NCBI GenBank assembly: GCA_030512295.1
Contig: JAULSR010000002.1
Span: 9,796,001-9,860,000 of the forward strand
Direction of reading: 5' to 3'
Origin: Bombardia bombarda
Lineage: Eukaryota > Ascomycota > Sordariomycetes > Sordariales > Lasiosphaeriaceae
DNA length: 64,000 bases
The notes beneath the pieces were generated by a model. The model was not told the DNA's origin and ran no database searches. It saw only the letters and a program-made list of their open reading frames with translations. Below, piece after piece: positions 1 to 10,726 of the stretch. Position 1 is the stretch's first letter. Each line of letters starts with the position of its first letter. Both the position numbers and the translations under genes were made by a program.

Positions 1-1194
1 CAGACCACGAGGTAGAGGTAGTGGTGTGCGTCTCATCGTCAGTCACCCTGATAGCGCAACAGGACTGAGGCCCCGGTGGATTCGTCACATCCTGGAGATA
101 ATGTCATGTTAGATCTGGTGGGAGAAGCTGGGGCAGCCAGGGTGCTCGGAGCAGGACAACTTACGGGGGAGTTGACGGTGATGGTTGGAGCTCGGCGGGT
201 GCTGGTTTGCGAAGAGACACCAGCGATGGCGATACCGACCAGCGGCGCGCCATTATCTCGTGATAAATCATCCATCGGGCGTCATTTAAACTGTCTTGCG
301 ATATATCAATTGCTAGAGTGGGATAAGAAGATGAGATTGAGGCTCGGTCGGAGGGGCTCGGTCGGAGGAGGCGGATGGGAGGAGGAGAAGCAAAGGCCCA
401 ACCAACTGGCAGGCCTTGCAGGCACATGGGATTCGCGCCATATTGTACCTACTAGCCATCTGGGGCAATGCAATGAACAGATAGTAGAAAGAAGAAGGCG
501 CGTTGATCTGCGTAGCCTTTTGGCTGAAGGTTTCCAAGTCCCGTGGACGAGATGTAGCTCACCTCTATCTAGCTTGCCAGTTTAGCGGGGTTGCTCCTTG
601 TGCACTAGCCCGCGCCCAGACATCAGACAAGCCCTAACCTCAGCCCTAGCGCAGGTTCCGCCTGCCAAGCTGGGAACTAACAGGGAATGGACACTACCTA
701 ATTACCCAGCATTTTTGGACCCAACAAAGTCGACCTCATCATAGACGTCGAGGATCAATCGGGCTTGCTTTGAATGTCCGAGAGCGCCAGCGACGGCATT
801 TCTGATGGGTCCTCTTCGCCTTTCGACTGCTCATGGAACACGTCGATTCTTTGCCATTGCCCACCTTTGGCAGGTGAGCATGGCGTGAAGTCATGGACAA
901 GATACTGGGATTGGTCCCTGGCGCATGTGATGCATGGCCAATCTTCAAATGCCTCGTTTTCTGGTGGCCGATGTGTTCGCTCAAGTCCGAGTCCGCGAGT
1001 TTTTTCTCACATCCTGTGTCCAGTGCCACGAGATGATTGGCGTCAATGACTGATGAAGCTTCTTCTCGATAGGGATTATGATTTCCCCGACCCCCACCAA
1101 CCCAATCCATGGCTAGCCCGCTTTTCATCCATACCAAGTCCAACCCCCCTCTGCGTGCTTCTGTGACCTCGGGCCAGAGGCAGTCAAAAACACC
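1..1194. other. intergenic, no supported gene
   Basis: Several open frames of 60-170 codons cross this stretch on both strands. None shows a recognisable motif, a conserved-looking composition or a joinable exon structure. The right part should contain the promoter of the membrane-protein gene that starts at 1195. No RNA gene is seen. Confidence 0.5.
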
Positions 1195-2682
1195 ATGGAC
1201 AGGGTACAAGACCCGGCCAAGCAGCTCGACTCACAGGCCAAATCGTCACTGCCCCCCATGTTCCACCACTCCCAGCGCTGGATCGACGACGAGGGTGCCA
1301 CCGAGCACGAAAATGGCTCTCTACAACTTTCCGAAGGCCAGTCGCTCACCTTTGTGAAGCACAAGAGCCGCTTCCAGAAGGACCACTTCCACCCCGAGAA
1401 GCCCGCCAAGCTTCGCAACAGTCTCCTTATAGCCGTCGGCTTCCTCGAGCTCGCAAATGCTGGTGACTTTGCCGCCAACGTCTGGAACATGTCTCCATTG
1501 CCCGTCTACGCCGTAGTCCTCATGGCCATGGGTGGCACCGTTGCGCTCGCCATGCTCTATTTTGTCGTCAAGGACTCGCGACTGAGCTGGCGCAACATCT
1601 GCGGCCTCCGCCAGGAACGCCTCTACCTTTTGTCCCAGCGGGACTTGGCCCGCGAGCAAGATCGTGCCGATATGATTCGCTCCCTCGACTGTTTTCTCCA
1701 CGTCAACTTTCGAGAGCTGGGCACCGAATACATCGACCGCATCGGCATGGACATTCTGATGGGATTTGGCGCCCTCGTTGTCGGCGTCGGCACCTACATG
1801 GCGATTGGAGGCGATGACCGTGCCGTATTCCTGGCGAGTAATCTCCTCACGGGGTACATCGGCAACACTCCTTGTGCCGTCTACGGCCTGGTCAATCTTG
1901 GCTGGTCGGTCTATGTTTGGGTCAGAGCCCGTCGTCACAAAGCTGTCACAGCTCCGGGTGTCCAGAGTACGAGGTTTGAGCAGATGCTCAAGTCGCGGAC
2001 AGCAAATGTCCAGCTTCACAGTTACGTCAATGGCATCACGGGCATCGTTGCTGGCGCAGCCTCCCTGGCCACCGCTACCCAGTGGTGGGCATATGTCGTC
2101 CTGATTCCCTGCATCCTCACCTCCGGTATGCTGAACTGGTTCTGGCGCAACAGGGTCGGGTATGATCGTCCTTTTATTCGTGGCGAGATTTACGTCGACG
2201 AAGACAGTCTGGTCAACGCCCTGCGATATGCCGATTTGTGCCGCCAGAGAGTTGAGAACTCTTCCTCTGAACCCGTGTTTGCTCTCCTACCCGAGCTGGC
2301 TTCCTTTCCCTCTGTCCTGGCCGTCATCATGAACAACAACTTGTTCGAAGACTTCTGCCTTCGGATCTTGGCCGACCAGGATCTCACTGCCAGGCTTTTC
2401 CCCGAGGCAAATGACTCTGTCACAATTGATGCACAACGGCTTTCCGTTGTCGAGGACCGCGTTTTGCTTAGCCAGCTTTTGGATGTCGCCAAAACGGTGG
2501 TCAACAAAGCGGCGCCCAAGTGCTTCGTCTACAAGGAGCGTTGGCTTCTAGAGGCGCTCGGGTGCTACATGACCGCCCTCAGGGTACAAGAGAAGAGCAA
2601 GGAGGAAGATCAGATGCAGGCTGTGCCTGGTGAAGAATATTACCCCTTGAAGCAAGAGAGCAAATGGGTATTTTGGAAGTGA
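1195..2682 (+). CDS. hypothetical multi-pass membrane protein, 495 aa
   Basis: Uninterrupted frame with ATG at 1195 and TGA at 2682. The first ~75 residues are hydrophilic. Hydrophobic segments follow at about residues 80-125 (a helical pair ending in VVLMAMGG), 185-245 (LMGFGALVVGVGTYMA and the next stretch) and 280-320 (IVAGAASLATATQWW and AYVVLIPCILTSG), which suggests about five or six membrane spans. The C-terminal ~170 residues are soluble and mostly helical. The layout resembles the many fungal 'integral membrane protein' families of unknown function, and I do not recognise a transporter or enzyme motif. Coding-frame composition and length make it a confident gene. Its function is unknown. 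Confidence 0.8.
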   Translation: MDRVQDPAKQLDSQAKSSLPPMFHHSQRWIDDEGATEHENGSLQLSEGQSLTFVKHKSRFQKDHFHPEKPAKLRNSLLIAVGFLELANAGDFAANVWNMSPLPVYAVVLMAMGGTVALAMLYFVVKDSRLSWRNICGLRQERLYLLSQRDLAREQDRADMIRSLDCFLHVNFRELGTEYIDRIGMDILMGFGALVVGVGTYMAIGGDDRAVFLASNLLTGYIGNTPCAVYGLVNLGWSVYVWVRARRHKAVTAPGVQSTRFEQMLKSRTANVQLHSYVNGITGIVAGAASLATATQWWAYVVLIPCILTSGMLNWFWRNRVGYDRPFIRGEIYVDEDSLVNALRYADLCRQRVENSSSEPVFALLPELASFPSVLAVIMNNNLFEDFCLRILADQDLTARLFPEANDSVTIDAQRLSVVEDRVLLSQLLDVAKTVVNKAAPKCFVYKERWLLEALGCYMTALRVQEKSKEEDQMQAVPGEEYYPLKQESKWVFWK

Positions 2683-3465
2683 TTATCCTGTAGATAGATG
2701 ACAGTCTCCATATTTTTCGTAACATTCGTCCGCTGAGTTTTTTTTTTCACTTCGATATCAAGGGCAAAGATGCCGTACTATAATAGACCTTTTTAGCTAT
2801 TAATCATCGCGACAACGATTTGTTGATCTGGCCATTATACCCACCTTCAAGCTGAAGCCACGTTAGCGAGTAAAGTGAGAGCTTTTCCATTCGCATAACA
2901 TCACTATCCCACTTCCTCAGCTTGACGTATCAGTCCGGTGATCATCTTTCGTGGGTTTTGGCCTTTTCTTTGCTCCCCATTTCCACTCTGCTGTCTTCTT
3001 ACATTTTAGCTCCTTACAGCTTCGTTCTTTCCAGCCGCGCCCAACTTCTTTCCCTCTTCCGCGACTTCTTATCATTTTTCATCCAGCATTTCTACCATTC
3101 CGCTCACTTTACCACGCAGCAAAAGTCGAAAGCAACACGGCATTACTCTTCCTTACTCTTCCCGAGACCAAGGACATTGATAAGCGATTATCTGCAGGCA
3201 CTCGCTCACTTCACTATCACCTCGTCCACATTCAAAAGCTTCATTCCGCGTCCTAAATTTAACAGAATCTTCGTCTCTCGTTTCGCAGCCTCAGAAAGAC
3301 TCTTTTTTTCAGATCTTCCAAGATTCCGGCTCCGGGTAATTACGTTTTCTCTCCAGGCCCCTAGTGGCTGTAATCACTCGTCAGGGCCTCCGCTCAATCT
3401 CACCTTGCTTGCAGTTAGCTTAGCTCACCTTAACTAATACATGAATTTTACTTCCAGAAATCGTC
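2683..3465. promoter_or_regulatory. pyrimidine-rich intergenic region and 5' leader
   Basis: From about 2950 to 3440 the + strand is strongly C/T-rich, like many fungal promoters and leaders. Just before the ATG at 3466 a TTAACTAATAC sequence is followed by TTACTTCCAG, which looks like the branch point and acceptor of a 5'-UTR intron. The donor was not assigned. Open frames here are compositional by-products. Confidence 0.4.
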
Positions 3466-4596
3466 ATGTCGTTCTCCTTTCGGACAAATCGCTTCCTAGG
3501 CTCCCGGGATCTGCAGAAACCTGATCCTGATGCGGGACGCTCTGTCGATACCACAGTTGCCCGCGACTTCTGGATTGAAGACAAAATTTGTCACATCAAC
3601 AGCACGTATGATCAACCCGAGCATGAGAGAGAGAAACAGATGATTATCATGACCTTGCGAGATATCAAATTCGAATACTCCGGCATAAAGGCGCAACCAT
3701 CGATGCCGTCCCGACAACTCATCTACCTGAAGCTGATCCGAAAGCTTGACAAGCGACGCAGTATCCCGGCATGGATAGCCGAGACTGTCCAGCTGGCTTA
3801 CAATAACAACGAATTTCCACAACATCTCTGCCGGAGTCTCAGGCTCAACAGGTGGGATCCTTCAAAGATCACAAGGCCGGAGCTTTCAGACAGCCAGTGT
3901 CGCCTCCCAGGCCGCTCTGGGGAACCAGCAGTTGGGCCTCGAGGGTTTGGCTCGGGTGATAGATCAAAGTGCAATGGGGAAGCCCCGAATCTCGGTGGTA
4001 GATCAAAAATGATGGATGAACCCTCTCGGTGACCCTAATGACTTTCTTGCCCCCGGACCCGCCAAACCAGTCGCCCGCCCAAAGGAAGAGAAAGAAGAAG
4101 AAAAGAAAATTCCCGTCACAGTCTGGCTTCTGGACGATGATGAAGAGGAAAAAGGCAGTAGAAGAACCAGCACGGGTATGTGGTCCCAGCAACAAAGTTG
4201 AGTTGGACCCGGATCTTCGCTTCGGTCTGGAAAAGGCCAAAAGGCAACTGGAAAGCCTTCGACAAGACCTCACTCAGTTCAGAGACCGTCTTATATCAGC
4301 ACGGGGATCCCTTGACAGAATCACAACGGAGGAAAGTGAGACTCTGGAAGGTGTGGAAGTTGTCATTATGAGAAAGGAACAAGACATTTTGGGCCTGGAG
4401 TTTGACATTCATTGGGCGACGGATTATGCCGCCGGCTCCAGGGCCAATTGAACGAGAAATGACGTGGGGGAGACTTACAATGGAGTCTGGACAGCGAATG
4501 ATACTGATTTCATATTGGAAGAGTGGAAAAGAGAAACACATTGCACTGTCAAAACTGGCTTTTGGCGGATTAAATCCTTCGTCGTCCGGTGATGGG
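3466..4596 (+). pseudogene. disrupted hypothetical gene (frame breaks and stops)
   Basis: A good ATG at 3466, right after a splice-acceptor-like leader, opens about 115 residues of protein-like sequence (MSFSFRTNRFLGSRD...). Around 3800-3850 the plausible coding moves to the next frame (SGSTGGILQRSQGRSF). It meets a TGA near 4010 and continues in the same frame to about 4200 (a charged Lys/Glu/Asp region). It then shifts again to a helical, charged segment (VELDPDLRFGLEKAKRQLES), with a TGA at 4449 and a last open piece ending at 4596. I found no canonical introns that repair all breaks. It could be a decaying gene, a gene with unusual introns, or an error-rich stretch. No family was recognised. 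Confidence 0.45.
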
Positions 4597-5136
4597 AATC
4601 GGGCAATCCATTATTTCATCCGTATTCCTCGATTTTTAATTTCAATCTCGTCAGGGTTCATTCTTCTTAGCGGTGGTTGAGATCGAAAGTACAAAATGGG
4701 CGGCGTAATTTTCTCCTTAAGGTCGTTTTCGGACAGGTAGATAGTGGCTAGCTAAATGAAGCTCATCAGATCACTTGCGTGGTAACAAACTTGTCTTAAA
4801 ATTGTGTCTGTTGGATCTAAGAGTCTATCTCGTCTATCATTCACACTGTCTGTTGTTCAAACTGTATTAACCATCATCTCTTGCGCAAGCACCAGCATGA
4901 TGCCGGTGTCTTGCACCGGTCCGTACATGAACCCTTTTGATTTTCCACCAGCAGGCCAGCTGTCCAATCGACCCCTATGACACCCCTCCAGCACTTGGAT
5001 GTCGGGTATGATACGACTGAGGAAAGCCGTCAAAATTCAAAACGCAGAAAAAAGAATTGTTACTTTTGAGGGAGGAGTGAGAGAGCAAGGAGCACCAGGG
5101 GCTGTCAACAGCCCCCCTTTTCTCAAGATGGCTCGC
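4597..5136. other. intergenic, convergent 3' regions
   Basis: This lies between the disrupted gene on the + strand and the transporter gene that ends at 5137 on the - strand. It should contain both 3' ends. No coding or structural feature is recognised. Confidence 0.4.
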
Positions 5137-6678
5137 TCAATGGTCCTCCACGTCCTCGTCCCTCCCGGGGTACATGATATCCTGCACAATGGCGGCCCTG
5201 ACGTGATGCCACAGCACAAACAGGTACATGGCCAACAGACAAATGCTCATGGCGGTCGCAAACCACCGCACGCCTTCGTTTTGGAACGCGTTGCCCAGCG
5301 AGATGGTAGCCAGCGTGAAGCCCGTGTTCGGGAAGACCATGGCCCACCAGCCCAAGTGAAAGTACTTGGGGGGGCTCTGGATCACGGCCAGCAGCGCAAC
5401 GCCAAACCACCAGAAGCTCAGCGCCCACAAGAAACCGGCACCCACAACCGCCATGGTCCGAATGACACTAGCATCCAGCATGCCGTCGAAGTCGTGGTCA
5501 AAGTTGGCGGGCACGCTCTGCGACATGCCGATGAAGGCCAGCGCGGTGAAGGCGGGCGGGCCCACGCACATGAACAGGCCGGGACGGTGTTCGCGATGCG
5601 GCAGGCCCGTCTGCATCAGTCGGCCCACCATGTGCGCGTACATCATCACCGCGACCGCGACGCCCAGGCCCTGGCACGTCAGGCCGGCCGTGATGATGGA
5701 CACGGCGCGCTCGGGGGGCTGCGAGCCCGCGATGACGGCCGCGATGGTGCCGGACAGCATGATGGGGAAGATGGGCAGGATCCAGGTCGGCATCATGGCC
5801 TGGAGCGAGAACTGGTGCGCGCTGAAGACGAAGCTGTACTGCCCTACCGCCAAGATGGTTGTCAAGACAACGTACGCCCAGAAGGCGGCCTGGATGACCC
5901 ATAATAGGGGGTCGGAGGGTGTCGAACCCTCGGGGATGGCGTAGCGCTGCGTCGATGTGATGATGGTGGCAATGGAGAGGAACAAGGTCGGGAAGAAGAA
6001 ACCCTCGCGCGGATGGGTGAGAGAGGCCTTGAAGGTGCCCGGGAAGAGAAAGAAGCGGGCGAGCATGGTAGAGGTGACGAGCGCGAAGAGGATGATGTTG
6101 ATGATGTAGACGGCTAGGCCGATCTGGCGGAGACCGGGGAACTGGTGTGGCTGGGCAAAGATGAGCAGCGAGAGCCCGCCCGTCGACATGGTGAGGGTGT
6201 ACCAGGCCCAGGTGAAGTGGGCGAGCCGAGGGCGGATAGAGAGTTTGGGACGCGACGGGGAGTAAGGGCCATCATGATCGAGGGTGACATGGCCATCTTG
6301 GGTGTTGTTGGGTTCCGATTGCTCGACCTGTGCCTCCTCATCCCTGTTGGACTGGCTATCATTCCGTATCTGACCGTCTTGCCGTCCAGGCTGAGGAGGC
6401 GCGGGGAGGCGAAGCTCGGTGATGGATGAGAAGGCGGGTGACTTTTCCAAGTCGAGGAACGGATCCGCATACTCTGCCGAGCTGCGCGACGATGCCGCGA
6501 TGGTGTTATCTCCAGCTGAGTTCTGAGGCGAGTGAAAGGGGCTCCTAGGTGGGAAGCTTTCTCTTCCACGCTGGACGCTTGTCGTAGGCTGTGAGTATGG
6601 TGCTTCATCCTGGACTGGATGGCGATGCGTCAAGTAGGTGGTGTCGATAGACACCGAGGTGTTGCGTGGGAGCGACAT
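5137..6678 (-). CDS. TDT-family (Mae1/TehA-like) malate/C4-dicarboxylate transporter, 513 aa
   Basis: Single-exon frame with ATG at 6678 and TGA at 5137-5139. Residues 1-145 are hydrophilic, rich in Ser/Pro/Gln, and probably cytosolic. From about residue 150 (RPRLAHFTWAWYTLTMSTGG) there are about ten hydrophobic helices, as expected for the tellurite-resistance/dicarboxylate transporter superfamily. That superfamily includes Schizosaccharomyces malate permease Mae1, bacterial TehA and plant SLAC1. The opening HFTWAWYTLTMSTGG segment is typical of the Mae1 branch. The likely role is plasma-membrane transport of malate or a related C4 acid. The related Ssu1 sulfite exporters belong to the same superfamily, so substrate is inferred. 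The N-terminal extension is longer than in yeast Mae1 and could be regulatory. Confidence 0.85.
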   Translation of the reverse strand: MSLPRNTSVSIDTTYLTHRHPVQDEAPYSQPTTSVQRGRESFPPRSPFHSPQNSAGDNTIAASSRSSAEYADPFLDLEKSPAFSSITELRLPAPPQPGRQDGQIRNDSQSNRDEEAQVEQSEPNNTQDGHVTLDHDGPYSPSRPKLSIRPRLAHFTWAWYTLTMSTGGLSLLIFAQPHQFPGLRQIGLAVYIINIILFALVTSTMLARFFLFPGTFKASLTHPREGFFFPTLFLSIATIITSTQRYAIPEGSTPSDPLLWVIQAAFWAYVVLTTILAVGQYSFVFSAHQFSLQAMMPTWILPIFPIMLSGTIAAVIAGSQPPERAVSIITAGLTCQGLGVAVAVMMYAHMVGRLMQTGLPHREHRPGLFMCVGPPAFTALAFIGMSQSVPANFDHDFDGMLDASVIRTMAVVGAGFLWALSFWWFGVALLAVIQSPPKYFHLGWWAMVFPNTGFTLATISLGNAFQNEGVRWFATAMSICLLAMYLFVLWHHVRAAIVQDIMYPGRDEDVEDH

Positions 6679-8139
6679 GGATGGAAACTGTGATAGGTGG
6701 CCGGCACCGACGGTCTTGGAAGGAAAGAGACAGTAGGTAAGGGAGTTGAAGTGTAGTGAAAAAGAAATAACAATAAGCGGTGGGTAGGTGAAATAGTGCA
6801 GCTGCTACCAAGCTCGCCTGGAAAGAAAAAAAAGGGCAAGAGCACTGGTCCAAAACGAACGAGGTCGAAAGAATGGATGAGTGACTGCTCGTCTCTTGTC
6901 AGCCAGTGACACACAAAGATAAACGACAGAACGAGTGAGGAATCGAAAGACGGCCGGGCGTCTTAGCATGGCGTTTTGAAGACACTGTAGCTGGACACTG
7001 TAGCTGCCCAGTGCTTACGAATACGCAATCGACAAACTTTTCCATCAACAGAGCAAGTCTCGGAGTTGGAAAGCATTCTGGATGCGCCAAGACACCATCA
7101 TCCTGAGCTGATACAGTAACGTGGAAAACATGGCCGGGGGATGCCTTCAGACAAGTGCAGACTGTCTCCAACTCGAAGAAAGGTGAGAGCTTCAAGGATG
7201 GGATATCCATGCTGCACGAGTTCCCCGAGTCAGGTTTGCCGCAGTCCCTTCAACATCAAACAGGAGATGTGGAGCAACTCCAAGAGGATGTGCATCTCTC
7301 CCGAAAGCTTATTGAGTCGTCAATCCCTACCACCCATTGGAAACAGACATCTGGAACGAGCTGCAACGGCCGCAAAATCCACAAACTCCACTGTGGCCCG
7401 TCTTAAATATTTGTGTATTACTGAAGTTGCTGATCGGTCAAACTTTTGCTCGATTGCTTAGTTCTAGTACCAAATTTCAAACATTCTACTGCACGACGAT
7501 GCCAGTCGTACCCGCATATTTCTCCAAAATTCCGAGTCCTTCCTATTCGACACCGCTGCAAGTGGCATGAAAGCCACCTTGCCTTTATTGCCTGTATAAA
7601 GTGCCTGGGTACCTAGGTTAGCTACGGTAGAACCTGCAACATAAAGCTTTGAGCGCTAATGGGGACATTTAACAGCGTTTTTGTAAATAATTGCATCATG
7701 GCCATGACTCGTTAAAAAGTGGAGAATTAAGAAAAGAACCCTGCCGACCATCCTTCCTCAACTACGTATATATCATTCAGTCTCCTGCTAGAGTGACTGA
7801 GCAGAGTAAAGGACATATGTAGTTTATCACGTTCATATTTTTACGAGGCGTACAAAAAGAACATTGCGCATTGACGAGATGGCAACAGTCTCTTTAGGCA
7901 TGTATGAACCTCAGTCATCGTTGTAGGGAGTATATAGGCCGTTGGGTAGACGGACAGACCCAATACCAATTAAAGCCACCATCTGCCCGTCATCATGGTC
8001 CAATGTGCAAGCAAGTCATTCATCGTACATACAGCATGACATTTACTACCGTACTTTTCAAACTTGTCTGATGACATATACATATACAAATCATCTTGAA
8101 AAGGGGCCAACAGCACCAACTTTCCCCAAAACGAACACC
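6679..8139. promoter_or_regulatory. intergenic, contains transporter promoter
   Basis: This lies upstream of the transporter (-) and downstream of the FAD oxidase (-). Open frames are short and unconvincing. One TACC/GGTA palindrome cluster (GGGTACCTAGGTTAG, about 7606-7620) matches a motif repeated in other spacers of this window. Confidence 0.4.
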
Positions 8140-9836
8140 TTATAGGGACCCGACCGGACGAACGCTCTGGGGATTCGAAAAGGTGTCCGCCGGGTCGTAT
8201 TTGCGCTTGATGCCTTCCAGCAAGGGCAAATTTGAGCCCCAGTAATGCTTCTGTCCCTCCTCCAGTCCAGGGTCGACATAGCCGGCGTACGTTCCATACG
8301 TGCCATTGGGCGCGTAATCTAACACCTTCATGTGGAACTTTGTGAGAAAGTTCTTGGACTTGCTACGCAGCGGAACTCCTATGACGTACGACTCGTAGAA
8401 CATGACCTTGTCCCTATGCGAGTACGATGTGGCCTCCATGGCCACGTCGGCCGTGGCGCCGCCCGTCGCGGAGAAGATGACGAACCAGATCAGCGTGCCC
8501 TTGTCCGTCTCATCAACCCACTCAAAGAGCTTCTGCACCTTGTCGGGCGGGATCATGTCGCTTCTCTTGAACCCGAGGCTCTTGGAATAAAAGGGCGCCG
8601 CCAGCTTGGACAGATACAGCGCTTCGTTCTCGGCATTCTGAACGAGCGACGATCGCCAGTCATTGGTTGCCACGCCCTGCTTCCCGCCGCCGGGGATTCT
8701 GCCAGGGATGCCCGTGGCCTTGTACTCAGCCTCGGTACCGTAGAATGTGCCTGTGATGACAGCGCCGAGAGGCATGATGATGAATTCGGTGCCGAATCTG
8801 CGGTCCAATTTCGGATCGGCAACAATAGCTTGCCATTTCGAAAAGAGCGGCGCCATTTCCGACTGCTTGCCAAAGTTGAAGCTGTACGAGTACTGAATGA
8901 TGGTGGGGGGAGCCGGGCGTGTTTTCATTACGAACTCGGTGACAACGCCAAAGCTTCCCGCTGCGCCCCTAATGGCCTGCGTTTTTGGAATGACAGAACT
9001 TATCAGCCAATCTTGAAGGTGCAGGCAGGACGGATGCAAATACATACCCAGAAGAGATCTGAATTGTGCGACTCGCTTGCTCGTTGGACCTTGCCATCAG
9101 CAGTCACAACCTCGACTTCGAGGATGTGATCCAGGCAAGAACCCCACATTCGCGACATGGGACCAAGGCCGCCCTGACCAGCGGTTAGTCAGGAGGGTGT
9201 TTTTTAATGAGGACGGAAAGCCAGTCATACAATGGTAGCATGTCCGCCGAGACCGACGTCGGGGCAGACTCCATGGGCTATCGCTCGGCCACCGGCTTCG
9301 TCTAACTTGTCCGTGACATCGCCGAGGCGAGTGCCAGCACCAATGGTGGCCTTCCAGGTACTGTTGTCCATGTGAAAGTGTTGAAAGTTGACCATGTCAA
9401 TGCTGACAGCGCCGTCTTCACCTCCAAGGCCTGAAAGAAGAGACGGGATATCAGTATGATGGGATGTGATATTTAGTTACGAGTTTTTAAGCACTGGATC
9501 GCGTACCATAGTTTCTGGTAAGATGTGTGCTATTAGTATTCATACTTGAAAGTTGCACTGAGACAGGGCGAAGGCGCATGAAACTTACGCAAATGAATGA
9601 CCACCCGATCTGGCTTGGATTTTGACCTTGTTCGTTGACGCGCATGCTATGATGCCGGCGATGTCCTTGCTTGTCTCCGGACGTACAACTGCAGCGGGCT
9701 CGACGCGGGCGTCGAGGTTGTACGGCTTGACCCAGCGCATCTCATACAAGGGAGTGTGAGGGTAAGCGGCAAACCCACTGCGGCCAGCGCCGACAGCGTC
9801 GATGCACCGCGACAGAGCTGTTTGGTGGTTGCCCAT
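8140..9836 (-). CDS. FAD-linked oxidase with berberine-bridge domain (glucooligosaccharide-oxidase-like), 472 aa, 5 exons
   Basis: Rebuilt exons: 9589-9836, 9507-9514, 9231-9430, 9048-9173 and 8140-8976. All junctions are GT..AG and in phase (1419 nt). The ATG at 9836 gives MGNHQTALSRCID. The FAD-binding PCMH-type domain carries SGGHSFANYGLGG, with His near residue 79, and VCPDVGLGGH, with Cys near residue 142. These are the two attachment residues of bicovalently flavinylated oxidases. The C-terminus has the berberine-bridge segment (residues about 425-465, YWGSNLPLLEGIKRKYDP). The family oxidises sugars or secondary-metabolite alcohols. Most sugar-oxidising members are secreted, but no signal peptide is visible here, so this one may be intracellular. 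The second exon is only 8 nt. The substrate is not determinable. Confidence 0.88.
9507..9514 (-). other. 8-nt microexon of the FAD oxidase
   Basis: On the minus strand, TTACCAG precedes AAACTATG, which is followed by GTACGC. The eight bases supply the residues between SFA and GLGG. They restore the conserved GGHSFANYGLGG stretch exactly, and without them the frame is lost. Confidence 0.8.
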
Positions 9837-10726
9837 AGTGAACAAGCAAACTGCAGGAATGGTATGGGGGAGAATGACAAAGGGTATAGAAAAGACTCAA
9901 GCGATACGCGAGGAAAGATGTGACATGTTGATGTTCTTAAACCGCACCAAAAGCGATTGATTCCCTTGTAGGTGGCGACCATACACGACTAGCATGTGAA
10001 GCAGCCAACGCGGACGTCAATAGCTGACATCGTACCGAAAAACGATGGTGTCAATGCTAGATTGGTGAGGCAGGTTCACGACGCCACACGACGCGCTCAT
10101 CGCCTAGTTTCCAGCCTGAGATAGACTTATCGAAACCTGTATTTGCGCCATTCAGTAAGCAGGCAAAGTAGGTAGACGCCTGTTGTGTTGAGTGTGGATA
10201 AGGTTGTCCAGAAACTGGAACATGGGAAAAGAGGTTGGTACTACTGATTTTAGGTAGGCACTTTTCTGGGGCCACTGGCCAAATGTTAAAATTGGCGTGT
10301 CTGTTGTTGCGTCAATGACTGGCTCGACCTAAAAGTTTTCGGGTCCATGACAGGTGGATTCAGTAGAAGTGGAAGTAACATCTGACCGACATGTTGGATG
10401 GCGCTGTGAGCTTTGGCCAGACAGTCTGACGATGGGAAGGAGCGACAGGTGGGTGGGACTTTTCTTTCCCGGCTCACCACTCTAGGTGGGAAGCGTCCTG
10501 ACATGGCTCGCACCTTCCCGTCGTTTGCCGCCTGCTAGCAAGTACCATCAACAGTCCCCGCTGTTAGTGGAGTTTATTTTCTTTACCCTAGACTTCCACG
10601 AGTACATTCTCAGATTTGAACCCAGGCAGGCTGTTCATGTTTTGCAATGATGAAATTACCGGGGCTTACGATAGATCCTGCCTAAACCGCAACTTCCTCG
10701 CTTTGGCCATTCTGCCCGGATTCTTC
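9837..10726. other. intergenic, FAD-oxidase promoter and NLR-like gene 3' end
   Basis: No coding sequence is supported. The left half should hold the promoter of the FAD oxidase. The right end holds the 3' UTR of the large NLR-like gene, whose stop codon lies at 10727-10729. Confidence 0.4.

Noticed and set aside
1321..2019. 232-codon open frame on the - strand
   Set aside because: It lies wholly inside the + strand membrane-protein gene and has shadow-type composition.
4999..5904. 301-codon open frame on the + strand
   Set aside because: It is the antisense shadow of the transporter gene. Its sequence is Gly/His/Arg-rich and motif-free, while the minus strand encodes a clear membrane protein.
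8332..9129. 265-codon open frame on the + strand
   Set aside because: It is antisense to exons 4-5 of the FAD oxidase, including an intron.
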